Assembly (NCBI RefSeq): GCF_004362215.1
Contig: NZ_SNWR01000001.1
Coordinates: forward strand, 3,454,001 to 3,518,000
Reading direction: 5' to 3'
Source: Paractinoplanes brasiliensis
Lineage (GTDB): Bacteria > Actinomycetota > Actinomycetes > Mycobacteriales > Micromonosporaceae
DNA: 64,000 nt
The position numbers and the translations under genes were made by a program. This document shows positions 50,893 to 61,588 of the stretch, piece by piece (positions within the stretch are counted from its first letter, which is position 1; each line of letters opens with the position of its first letter). A model generated the notes under the pieces. The model was not told the origin of the DNA. It made no database searches and saw nothing but the letters and a program-made list of their open reading frames with translations.

Positions 50893-51774
50893 TCAGTCCC
50901 GCTCGGCCAGGGTCAGCTCGACCCCGCCCACCAGGTCGGCGCAAACGTTGTAGATGAACGCGCCCAGGGTGGCAAGCGCGGTGAACAGCACCACGTTGAC
51001 CGCCCCGATCAGCATCGACGTGCCGATCACGCCCCACGCGGTGATCTGGAAGCCACCGCTGGAGGACGAGCCTTCGCTTCCGGTGGCCGTCACCAGTTCC
51101 TTGAGGCTCGTGTTGACCTCTGTCCAGACACCCATGGCGTCGAGGGCGAGGTAGAGCACCGACGTGGCCACGACCACGACGATGAACAGCACCACAGACA
51201 CAGCGAACGAGAACTTCATCACGGACCAGGGGTCGATCCGCTTGAGGTTGAGCCGGGCCCGCCGGGGTCCGCGCGCGGCCGCCGACGTGACCGTGGACCG
51301 TGCCGACCGGACCGCCTCGGTGACCCGGGCCGCACCGACCGCGGCGGAGCCGGTGGCGCCGGCCGGACCGCCGGTGGTGGGACGCGCCGGCGGTTTGCCG
51401 GTGTCGCCGCCGGGCCGCTGCTGCGGGCCGGCGGGGGCGCCGGGTTTGTTCCCGGCCGGCGGCACACTGACCCGGCCCGACGTGCTGCCCGGGGCAGCAC
51501 CTTTGCCTTTCGTGACGGTTGGCACACTGGCCGAGCCCTTCACGGCCCCACCGGGCCGCTTCGAGTCGGGACCGTCATGGTCGGCGGCCGGCTCACCCGG
51601 CGGCGGGGCCATGCCCGGCGCACGGGTGAACTTGGGCGTGGCCGGGGCATCGGCGGGGGCGGCCGCGCGACCTGCGGCGTCACGTCCGTTCGGGGCGGCG
51701 CCGTCCTTCTTGGCCGCCTCGTTCGGAGTCGCTGAGCCTCCCGTGGCCCCCGACTTCGCCTGTGTCTCCGGCAT
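50893..51774 (-). CDS. DUF3566 transmembrane protein
   Basis: This is a 293-residue protein: about 180 residues of Ala/Pro/Gly-rich disordered head, then the DUF3566 domain (RLNLKRIDPWSVMKFSFAVSVVLFIVV onward) with two membrane helices and a central loop (LDAMGVWTEVNTSL, GSSSSGGFQITAWGVIG). DUF3566 proteins lie directly after gyrA in most actinobacteria; M. tuberculosis Rv0007 is the counterpart. ATG 51774 is 3 nt after the gyrA stop; the TTG just before it is less likely. Operon with gyrA. The role is unknown, possibly in division or wall growth. Confidence 0.88.
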   Translation of the reverse strand: MPETQAKSGATGGSATPNEAAKKDGAAPNGRDAAGRAAAPADAPATPKFTRAPGMAPPPGEPAADHDGPDSKRPGGAVKGSASVPTVTKGKGAAPGSTSGRVSVPPAGNKPGAPAGPQQRPGGDTGKPPARPTTGGPAGATGSAAVGAARVTEAVRSARSTVTSAAARGPRRARLNLKRIDPWSVMKFSFAVSVVLFIVVVVATSVLYLALDAMGVWTEVNTSLKELVTATGSEGSSSSGGFQITAWGVIGTSMLIGAVNVVLFTALATLGAFIYNVCADLVGGVELTLAERD

Positions 51775-51777
51775 CAA

Positions 51778-54285
51778 CTAGTCCTGTTCGTCAGGCTCGT
51801 CGGCATTGCGAGCAAGCGCCACGATGGTTACACCTTCTGGGAGGTCCATCAGCTTGACCCCCATTGTGTTCCGATCCCGCGTGCGCCGTACAGGCTTCAC
51901 GGGAGTCCGGATGACACCACCATTGCTGGTGATGGCAAATAGTTCATCCTCCGGGTCGATCACGAGAGCCCCCACCAGTCCACCACGGCGTTCCGTGATC
52001 TTCGCGGTGAGGACGCCCTTGCCGCCCCGGCCCTGCACGGGATACTCCTCGATCGGCGTCCGTTTCGCATACCCACCATCGGTGGCGACCAACACATCCA
52101 TGCCCTCGCGGACCACTTCCATGGCCAGGAGTTCGTCGCTTCCGCTGAAGCGCATGCCGATGACACCCGAGGTGGCCCTACCCATAGGACGCAGCGCCTC
52201 GTCGGTTGCGTTGAATCGGATCGCCTGGGCGTTCTTGGAGACGAGCAGAAGATCGTTCTCCGGTGCCGCCAGCGTCGCGCCCACCAACTCGTCGTCCTCC
52301 CGCAGGTTGATGGCGATGATGCCACCGCTGCGGTTGGAGTCAAATTCCTCGAGCCGGGTCTTCTTCACGAGCCCATTCTTGGTGGCGAGCACAAGGTACG
52401 GCTCCACCTGGTAATTCGGGATCTGGATGACCTGGGCGATGTGCTCGTCGGGCTGGAACGCGAGCAGGTTCGCGACGTGCTGCCCCTTGGCCACCCGGGC
52501 CGCCTCGGGCAGCTCGTACGCCTTGGCCCGATAGACCCGGCCCTTGTTGGTGAAGAACAGGATCCAGTCGTGGGTCGAGATCACGAAGAAGTGCGAGACG
52601 ATGTCGTCCTGCCGCAGCGTGGCACCGCTGACACCCTTGCCGCCGCGCTTCTGCGAGCGGTACAGATCGACCTTCGTACGCTTGGCATATCCCGTACGTG
52701 TGATCGTCACCACAACGTCCTCGCGCGTGATGAGGTCCTCCATCGAGACCTCGCCATCGAACGGGATGATTTGAGTGCGTCGCTCGTCGCCGTACTTCTG
52801 GACGATCTCGCCGAGCTCCTCGGAGACGATCGCGCGCTGCCGCTCCGGCTTGGCCAGGATGTCCTTGAGGTCCGCGATCTCGATCTCGATCTTCGCCAGC
52901 TCGTCGATGATGCGCTGACGTTCGAGGGCGGCCAGCCGGCGCAGCTGCATGTCGAGGATCGCGGTGGCCTGCACCTCGTCGACGTCGAGCAGCTGCATCA
53001 GGCCCTGACGCGAGTCCTCGACCGTGGGCGAGCGCCGGATCAGGGCGATCACCTCGTCGAGCATGTCGAGCGCCTTGACCAGACCGCGCAGGATGTGGGC
53101 GCGCTCCTCGGCCTTGCGCAGGCGATAGGCCGTACGCCGGCGGATGACCTCGATCTGGTGGTCGACGTAGTAACGGATGAACTGCGCGAGGTTGAGCGTG
53201 CGCGGCACCCCGTCCACCAGCGCCAGCATGTTGGCGCCGAACGTCTCCTGCAGCTGGGTGTGCTTGTAGAGGTTGTTCAGCACCACCTTGGCGACCGCGT
53301 CCCGCTTGAGGACGAGGATCAGCCGCATTCCCGTACGCCCGGACGACTCGTCCCGGATGTCGGCGATGCCGGTGAGCTTGCCCTCCTTGACCAGCTCGGC
53401 CACTCGCTCGGCCAGGTTGTCCGGGTTGACCTGGTAGGGCAGCTCGGTGACGACCAGCTGCGGCCGGCCGCGCGGGTCCTCCTCCACCTCGACCACCGCG
53501 CGCATGCGGATGGAGCCGCGACCCGTCCGGTACGCGTCCTGGATCGCCTGCTTGCCCACGATGAGGCCGTAGGTCGGGAAGTCGGGGCCCTTGACGATGT
53601 CGAGCAGCGCCTCGAGCGTCTCGGGCTCGTCGGCCTCGGGGTGGTCGAGCACCCACTGCACGGCGGCGGCGATCTCGCGCAGGTTGTGCGGCGGGATCTT
53701 GGTGGCCATGCCGACGGCGATGCCCTCGGAGCCGTTGACCAGCAGGTTCGGGAAACGCGCGGGCAGGATCGTCGGCTCCTGCGTACGCCCGTCGTAGTTG
53801 TCCTGCATGTCGACGGTGTCCTCGTCGATGTCCCGCAGCATCTCCATGGCGAGCGGCGAGAGCTTCGACTCGGTGTACCGCATGGCGGCCGGCGGGTCGT
53901 TGCCCGGCGAGCCGAAGTTGCCGTTGCCGTCGATCAGGGGGTAGCGCAGCGACCACGGCTGGCCCATGCGCACCAGGGCGTCGTAGATCGACGAGTCGCC
54001 GTGGGGGTGGTAGTTGCCCATCACGTCGCCGACGACACGGGCGCACTTGACGTAGCCGCGGTCGGGCCGGAAGCCGGAGTCGTACATCGCGTAGAGAATC
54101 TTGCGGTGCACGGGCTTGAGACCGTCGCGGACGTCGGGCAGCGCGCGGCCCACGATCACGCTCATCGCGTAGTCGAGGTAGGAGCGCTGCATCTCGACCT
54201 CGAGGCCGACGGGCTCGACCCGCTGGGCCACGGCGCCGGTGTCCGGGGCCTCGTCGCCGTCGGGCGTCTCGGGAGTGTCAGTCAC
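51778..54285 (-). CDS. gyrA: DNA gyrase subunit A
   Basis: This 835-residue subunit carries the breakage-reunion domain and the C-terminal DNA-wrapping beta-pinwheel. The catalytic Tyr lies in AAMRYTE (about residue 135). The quinolone pocket reads HPHGDSSIYDALVRM, with Ser and Asp at the resistance-determining positions, so no resistance change is visible. The pinwheel contains the GyrA-box-type block QKRGGKGV. GTG 54285 has AAGGGTTAACA upstream. It reads away from oriC, in the leading-strand sense, after gyrB. The 115-nt gyrB-gyrA spacer carries a consensus DnaA box. Confidence 0.98.
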   Translation of the reverse strand: MTDTPETPDGDEAPDTGAVAQRVEPVGLEVEMQRSYLDYAMSVIVGRALPDVRDGLKPVHRKILYAMYDSGFRPDRGYVKCARVVGDVMGNYHPHGDSSIYDALVRMGQPWSLRYPLIDGNGNFGSPGNDPPAAMRYTESKLSPLAMEMLRDIDEDTVDMQDNYDGRTQEPTILPARFPNLLVNGSEGIAVGMATKIPPHNLREIAAAVQWVLDHPEADEPETLEALLDIVKGPDFPTYGLIVGKQAIQDAYRTGRGSIRMRAVVEVEEDPRGRPQLVVTELPYQVNPDNLAERVAELVKEGKLTGIADIRDESSGRTGMRLILVLKRDAVAKVVLNNLYKHTQLQETFGANMLALVDGVPRTLNLAQFIRYYVDHQIEVIRRRTAYRLRKAEERAHILRGLVKALDMLDEVIALIRRSPTVEDSRQGLMQLLDVDEVQATAILDMQLRRLAALERQRIIDELAKIEIEIADLKDILAKPERQRAIVSEELGEIVQKYGDERRTQIIPFDGEVSMEDLITREDVVVTITRTGYAKRTKVDLYRSQKRGGKGVSGATLRQDDIVSHFFVISTHDWILFFTNKGRVYRAKAYELPEAARVAKGQHVANLLAFQPDEHIAQVIQIPNYQVEPYLVLATKNGLVKKTRLEEFDSNRSGGIIAINLREDDELVGATLAAPENDLLLVSKNAQAIRFNATDEALRPMGRATSGVIGMRFSGSDELLAMEVVREGMDVLVATDGGYAKRTPIEEYPVQGRGGKGVLTAKITERRGGLVGALVIDPEDELFAITSNGGVIRTPVKPVRRTRDRNTMGVKLMDLPEGVTIVALARNADEPDEQD

Positions 54286-54342
54286 TGTTAACCCTTACTC
54301 AAGGTGAAACCAGACATGTACGGCGAAAACTACGCATCCTGC

Positions 54343-54351
54343 TGTGGATAA
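54343..54351 (-). promoter_or_regulatory. consensus DnaA box between gyrB and gyrA
   Basis: TGTGGATAA (reverse complement of TTATCCACA) lies 58 nt upstream of gyrA. A related TGTGGATAC follows at 54375-54383, in the same orientation. Confidence 0.7.
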
Positions 54352-54400
54352 CGTTGTGGAAAGCGCCGGGACGCTGTGGATACAGCGCCCCGGCAGCCAT

Positions 54401-56350
<1,950 letters not shown>

Positions 56351-56910
56351 CCTCGGCCACTTTCTCGTGAGAGGGCCCTGACGAGCCCCGCACGGGGTCG
56401 GCGGGCGCGCGGCGGGCGGCGGCAGGCAGGGTTAGCCACAGGCGACAACCCGCGGGGAGGAGCGAGCGGACCACCGGTGGAACCGTGCACGCCGGTCGCC
56501 GCGGCAGGCCCGCGGATCGTGATCGGCTGGAAAAACCGCGTAGCGTGACGGCACGAGTCCGTTTCGTCCTTGACGGGACCGAACCGTGACCGTCGCGCAG
56601 AGGTTTTCCCGGTCTTCGTCGATTCTACTCCGCCGAATCGAGTTCGCGAGGGTGCGGCACCCCTTCCGGGTGCCTGAGATTGCCACAGACGCGTTGAGGG
56701 CCGCTCCCAAGTCTCCCCCTACACGGAACGGGGGGCCCACGCAACGGCAAGTGATCCGGCGGTCGATCGCTGGGGCGCGCCTTCCGCGGGCCGCCGCCAC
56801 GCACTGCGACACTGCCTCCCGGCGGCAGGGGTTCGTGTCGTAACCTCTGCCCGCGCGGGCCGGTGATGGCCGGAAGGTCGCGACGCAGGTCGAGGAGGGG
56901 TGGCCCCCAC
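56351..56910. other. 560-nt divergent spacer of gyrB
   Basis: No gene is supported here. It probably contains the gyrB promoter (TAGAAT at 56622-56627 on the minus strand) and that of the 56911 gene. Open frames across it overlap and have no family features. Confidence 0.5.
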
Positions 56911-57477
56911 ATGGCGCACGACAAGGGGCTGGACAACGTAGCGGTGCACTGGCCGCGAACGAATCAGTACTACGACCCGGTGGCTCCCGCCGAGTTCGTC
57001 GACTTCGGGGCGATCGCCGACGCGCCCGAGATCGCCGCGCCCACCGGAGCCTTGGCGCTGCACATCGCCAAGACCGGCACGGTGCGCGCCACGGCGTACA
57101 CGGAACTGGTCGATCTCCTGCTCGGGCTCGACGGTGTGCTCTACGCCACCGACGCCGCCGCCGAGGACGAGGACCCGGTGATCGACCCGGACGGCTGCGC
57201 CTGGATCGCGGGCGGGCTGGAGCGCTTCGTCGAGGGCCACGAGAAGCACGGCGACCTGGTCACCTTCGACACGGTGGCCCAGGTCATGCGCGACGCGGTC
57301 GCCTCCGGCCGGCTCGCCGAGCAGCAGCTGCGGTGGCTCGACCAGCGCCTGTCCGCCCTGCGCGACGACGCCGGCAACGCTCCTCACTGGAGTTTCGCCC
57401 GCTCCGAGCTGGCGATCCTGGCCGGCTTCTACCGCCGCTGCGCCGAACGGGGCTACGCCGTTTTCGCGGACTACTGA
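56911..57477 (+). CDS. hypothetical protein in the recF-gyrB interval
   Basis: This is a 188-residue soluble acidic protein, MAHDKGLDNVAVHWPRTNQYYDPV onward, with conserved-looking blocks FVDFGAIADAPEIAAPTGALALHIAKTG, LLLGLDGVLYATDAAAEDEDPVIDPDG and FARSELAILAGFYRRCAERG. It has no known motif. ATG 56911 has GGAGGGG about 11 nt before it; the longer GTG 56860-type start adds only basic residues. It is the only plus-strand gene between gyrB and dnaA, opposing the leading-strand direction, and converges with dciA 4 nt away. It appears to be a lineage-specific insertion in an otherwise universal gene order. Confidence 0.8.
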   Translation: MAHDKGLDNVAVHWPRTNQYYDPVAPAEFVDFGAIADAPEIAAPTGALALHIAKTGTVRATAYTELVDLLLGLDGVLYATDAAAEDEDPVIDPDGCAWIAGGLERFVEGHEKHGDLVTFDTVAQVMRDAVASGRLAEQQLRWLDQRLSALRDDAGNAPHWSFARSELAILAGFYRRCAERGYAVFADY

Positions 57478-57481
57478 CGCG

Positions 57482-58345
57482 TCAGCCGTACGTGTCGCGG
57501 GGGCCGCGGCCCTGCACACGGCGGGGTCCCTTGCTCCACGAGGGGGCGGCCGGGCCGTGGATGTTGAGCTTGGTGACGACGTTGTGACCGACCTCGGTGG
57601 CGATGCTGCGCAGCAGTTTGGCGGCGAGCAGGCGCAGCTGTGTGGCCCAGGCGGTGGACTCGGCCTCGACGGTCAGCACGCCGGCGTCCAGCTTGATCGG
57701 GCGGCTGTGCTTGGCGATGTCCGGGCCGACGACCTTTTCCCAGGCGCCGAAGACCGTGGCCTCGGCCTTGGGGCGTTCCCAGCCGCGCGCCTTCATCAGC
57801 CGTTGCAGCACGTCGCCGAAGAGGGCCGGGTCACGCGGGTCCGGTCCGGGGCCGGAGTAGCCGCGCAGTCGTCTGCCCTGGCCCTCCCCCGTGGCGCCGG
57901 CGCGTCGCCGGGGGTTGCGCGCGGCCTCGCGGCGCTTGGCGAGGGCGGCGTCGAGGACGGCCCGAGCCAGCTGCGGCCCGGAAGCACCCTCAACGCCCTC
58001 CTGAGGCGCGGAACCACCCTCACCCTGCCCGTGACCTCGGTCCGGTGGGGCTGAGGGCGCTGCGGGCCTCTCATCGCGATCACGGGCGCCCTCGGCGGCG
58101 TACCAGCCGTCGTCGGTCGCGCCCAGCTCCTCTCGCGCCACGCCGTCGGGGTCAGCCTGTGGATAAAACCGTTCCGCTGTGGACGGGGCGTCCGGCCGGT
58201 CGCCGCGGGCCCGCGGCGGGCGTTGCTCGCGGGCCAGGTCGTCACGCAGGCCGCGGGACAGGTCGGCGCTGCGTTCGCGGGCCAGGCCCTGATGGCGCTC
58301 ACGCACCAGCTCGTCGTGGCGCTCCCGGTCGTTGTCGCTAGGCAC
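57482..58345 (-). CDS. dciA: DciA-type helicase loader (DUF721)
   Basis: This is a 287-residue protein. The first about 165 residues are Arg/Asp/Pro-rich and disordered. The DUF721 fold follows (LFGDVLQRLMKARGWERPKAEATVFGAWEKVVGPDIAKHSRPIKLDAGVLTVEAESTAWATQL), with the conserved Trp and helix-rich C-terminus. DciA loads or recruits the replicative helicase DnaB; M. tuberculosis Rv0004 is the counterpart after recF. GTG 58345 overlaps the recF stop by 8 nt. Its own coding sequence contains a consensus DnaA box (58158-58166). Confidence 0.88.
   Translation of the reverse strand: MPSDNDRERHDELVRERHQGLARERSADLSRGLRDDLAREQRPPRARGDRPDAPSTAERFYPQADPDGVAREELGATDDGWYAAEGARDRDERPAAPSAPPDRGHGQGEGGSAPQEGVEGASGPQLARAVLDAALAKRREAARNPRRRAGATGEGQGRRLRGYSGPGPDPRDPALFGDVLQRLMKARGWERPKAEATVFGAWEKVVGPDIAKHSRPIKLDAGVLTVEAESTAWATQLRLLAAKLLRSIATEVGHNVVTKLNIHGPAAPSWSKGPRRVQGRGPRDTYG
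58158..58186 (-). promoter_or_regulatory. DnaA box pair inside dciA
   Basis: TGTGGATAA (58158-58166, exact consensus on the minus strand) and TGTGGACGG (58178-58186) lie 20 bp apart, same orientation, in the region encoding the disordered head of DciA. Confidence 0.6.
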
Positions 58346-59465
58346 GGCTCACCGATCCCGTCGTCACGTCGAAGCGGGCGCCGCGCAGGGCCGCCGGCAC
58401 GTCCTCGGGAACCGCGCAGGTCACCAGCAGCTGGGCGGCGTCCGAGACCAGCGCGGCCAGGCGTTCACGGCGGCCCCCGTCCAGCTCGGCGAACACGTCG
58501 TCGAGCACCAGCACCGGCTCGATGCCGTCCGAGCGCAGCAGATCGTAAGCGGCCAGCCGCAGGGCCAGCGCGAACGACCAGGACTCGCCGTGGCTGGCGT
58601 ACCCCTTCGCCGGCAGGTCGCCCAGTTGCAGGGCCAGATCGTCGCGGTGCGGGCCGACCAGGGTGGTTCCCCGCTCGATCTCGGCCGGGCGCCGTTCCTG
58701 CAGCGAGGCCAGCAGGGACTGCTCGAGCGCCGGGCGGTCGGGAGTGAGCTTGTCGCCGAGCCGGGACGCGTACGCGATGGAAGCCGCTGCCCGACCGGCC
58801 GCGACCGCGTCGTACGCCTTGGTCAGGTGCGGCCCGAGGGCGGCGGCCAGCTCGATCCGGCCGGCCAGCAGCTCGGCACCGTGATACGCGAGGTGCTGAT
58901 CCCAGACGGCGAGCGTGGAGAGATCCTGGCCACGGTTCCCGCCGACCTTGCGGGTCAGGTACGCCGTCCGGAGCAGGGCGTTGCGTTGCTTGACGACGCG
59001 GTCGTAGTCGGAGCGCACCCCGGCGAAGCGGGGCTGCCGGGCGACCAGCAGATCGTCGAGGTAACGACGACGTTCCGACGGGTCACCACGTACAAGCTCA
59101 AGATCCTCGGGCGCGAAGAGCACCATGCGCAGAGCGCCCAGCACCTCGCGGGGACGCCGCACCGGCGAGCGGTTGAGCCGGGCACGGTTCGCCTTGCCGG
59201 GCACGATCTCCAGCTCGACCAGGAGCTCACGTCCCTCATGGACGATCGCACACCGGATCACCGCCGAGGCCGCGCCCGCCCGTACGAGGGGAGCGTCGGT
59301 GGCCACGCGGTGACTGTCCAGAGTGGCCACGTAACCCAGAGCCTCGATCAGGTTGGTCTTGCCCCTGCCGTTCTGGCCGACCAGCACGGACACGCCGGGT
59401 TCGAGGTCGACCGCCACCCGCTCGTACGAACGGAAGTCGGTCAGCTCGACCCGGCGTACGTACAC
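58338..59465 (-). CDS. recF: DNA replication/repair protein RecF
   Basis: This 375-residue SMC-like ATPase loads RecA at gapped DNA. The start MYVRRVELTDFRSYERVAVDLEPG is typical; Walker A is GQNGRGKTNLIEAL (about 33-46), Walker B VLVLDDVFAELD, and the region FALALRLAAYDLLRSDG lies near the signature motif. GTG 59465 has GAGG 6 nt upstream. It lies between gnd and dciA in the standard dnaN-gnd-recF order seen in Streptomyces and relatives. Confidence 0.97.
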   Translation of the reverse strand: MYVRRVELTDFRSYERVAVDLEPGVSVLVGQNGRGKTNLIEALGYVATLDSHRVATDAPLVRAGAASAVIRCAIVHEGRELLVELEIVPGKANRARLNRSPVRRPREVLGALRMVLFAPEDLELVRGDPSERRRYLDDLLVARQPRFAGVRSDYDRVVKQRNALLRTAYLTRKVGGNRGQDLSTLAVWDQHLAYHGAELLAGRIELAAALGPHLTKAYDAVAAGRAAASIAYASRLGDKLTPDRPALEQSLLASLQERRPAEIERGTTLVGPHRDDLALQLGDLPAKGYASHGESWSFALALRLAAYDLLRSDGIEPVLVLDDVFAELDGGRRERLAALVSDAAQLLVTCAVPEDVPAALRGARFDVTTGSVSRA

Positions 59466-59472
59466 GTGGGCC

Positions 59473-60345
<873 letters not shown>

Positions 60346-60454
60346 GGTGTCCCCCTAGTAAGCGTTTGCTTCTGATCGTTCAGGGCGGTGGAGACCGAAG
60401 CGGGTGGGCTACGGCCGATCGCCGGTCAAGGTCGGCCCTGAACAACCTTCAGTA

Positions 60455-61588
60455 TCAGCGGGTTACCCGGATCGGCATGATCAGATAGCGGTATCCGGGC
60501 ACGATTTCGCCGTTTTCGGATGCGGGGGAGATCACAGCTGGCTTGAATGCGTCGACGAACGAGAAGAGCGCGTTCGGAGCACCCAGGTTCTGCAGACCGT
60601 CGATCAGGTACTGCGGGTTGAAGCCGATCGTGAGCGGCTCCCCGGTGAACGTGGCCTCCATGGCCTCACTGGCCCGCGCCTCCTCGGTCCCACCGGCCTC
60701 GACGACCAGACCGTCCTCGCTGAAGCTCAGCAGCACCGGCGTGGTGCGCTCGGCGACCAGCGCGACACGGCGAACGACCTCGACGAGCGCGGCCACACCG
60801 ATCTGGGCCTGCGCGTTGCTGCTGGCCGGGAAGAGCGAGCGGACCGGCGGGTAGTTCGCGCCGTCGAGCAGGCGGCTGGTCGTACGGCGGGTGCCGCCGG
60901 CAAAACCGATCATGCCCTCGCCGGCGTTGCCCTGCGCGAGAGCGAGCACGACGGAGCCGCCGAGCGGGCCGAGCGTCTTCGCGGTGTCGTTCAGCGTCTT
61001 GGCCGGGACGAGCGCGTTGAGGCTGATCTCGGGGTCGTCCGGGTTCCACTCCATCTCGCGCATGGCGAGGCGGTATCGGTCGGTGGCCAGCATGGCCATG
61101 CTCGAACCGTTCAGCTCGATGCGCACACCGGTCATCATCGGCAGCGTCTCGTCACGACCGGCGGCGACGGCAACCTGGGCGACGGCCGCGGCGAAGGCGG
61201 CCGCGTCGACCGTGCCGGCGCTCGAGGGCATCTCGGGCAGGCTCGGATAATCCTCGACGGGCATCGTCGGCAGGGTGAAGCGCGCGCTGCCGCAGACCAG
61301 TTCGAGGTGCGCGCCGACGGCCGCGATGTCGACCGGCTTGGCCGGCAGAGCCTTGGTGATCTCGGCCAGCAGACGCCCGGAGACGAGCGCGGCGCCGTCC
61401 GCGTCGGCCTGCACGTCGACGGTGACCTGGCTGGAGACCTCGTAGTCGAAGCCGGAAACCTGAAGCCGGCTGTCGGTGACACGCAGCATGACACCGGCGA
61501 GGACCGGCACCGACGGCCGGCTGGGCAGGCTTTTCGCCGTCCACGCCACGGCGTCGGCGAGTGCGTCTCGCTCCACCCGGAACTTCAT
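60455..61588 (-). CDS. dnaN: DNA polymerase III sliding clamp (beta subunit)
   Basis: This is a 377-residue ring-forming clamp of three similar domains. The start MKFRVERDALADAVAWTAKSLPSRP and end YRYLIMPIRVTR are family-typical (the final PIR/PMR is in every DnaN). ATG 61588 has GGAGGA upstream. It is separated from dnaA by the 2.1-kb oriC and reads away from it. The length fits actinobacteria. Confidence 0.98.
   Translation of the reverse strand: MKFRVERDALADAVAWTAKSLPSRPSVPVLAGVMLRVTDSRLQVSGFDYEVSSQVTVDVQADADGAALVSGRLLAEITKALPAKPVDIAAVGAHLELVCGSARFTLPTMPVEDYPSLPEMPSSAGTVDAAAFAAAVAQVAVAAGRDETLPMMTGVRIELNGSSMAMLATDRYRLAMREMEWNPDDPEISLNALVPAKTLNDTAKTLGPLGGSVVLALAQGNAGEGMIGFAGGTRRTTSRLLDGANYPPVRSLFPASSNAQAQIGVAALVEVVRRVALVAERTTPVLLSFSEDGLVVEAGGTEEARASEAMEATFTGEPLTIGFNPQYLIDGLQNLGAPNALFSFVDAFKPAVISPASENGEIVPGYRYLIMPIRVTR

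Noticed and set aside
52441..54291. Long plus-strand open frame opposite gyrA
   Set aside because: It is a mirror of gyrA codon bias, has no family features or ribosome site, and is typical of high-GC DNA.
56351..56910. Riboswitch or attenuator in the gyrB leader
   Set aside because: I could find no conserved aptamer core or convincing alternative stems by eye.
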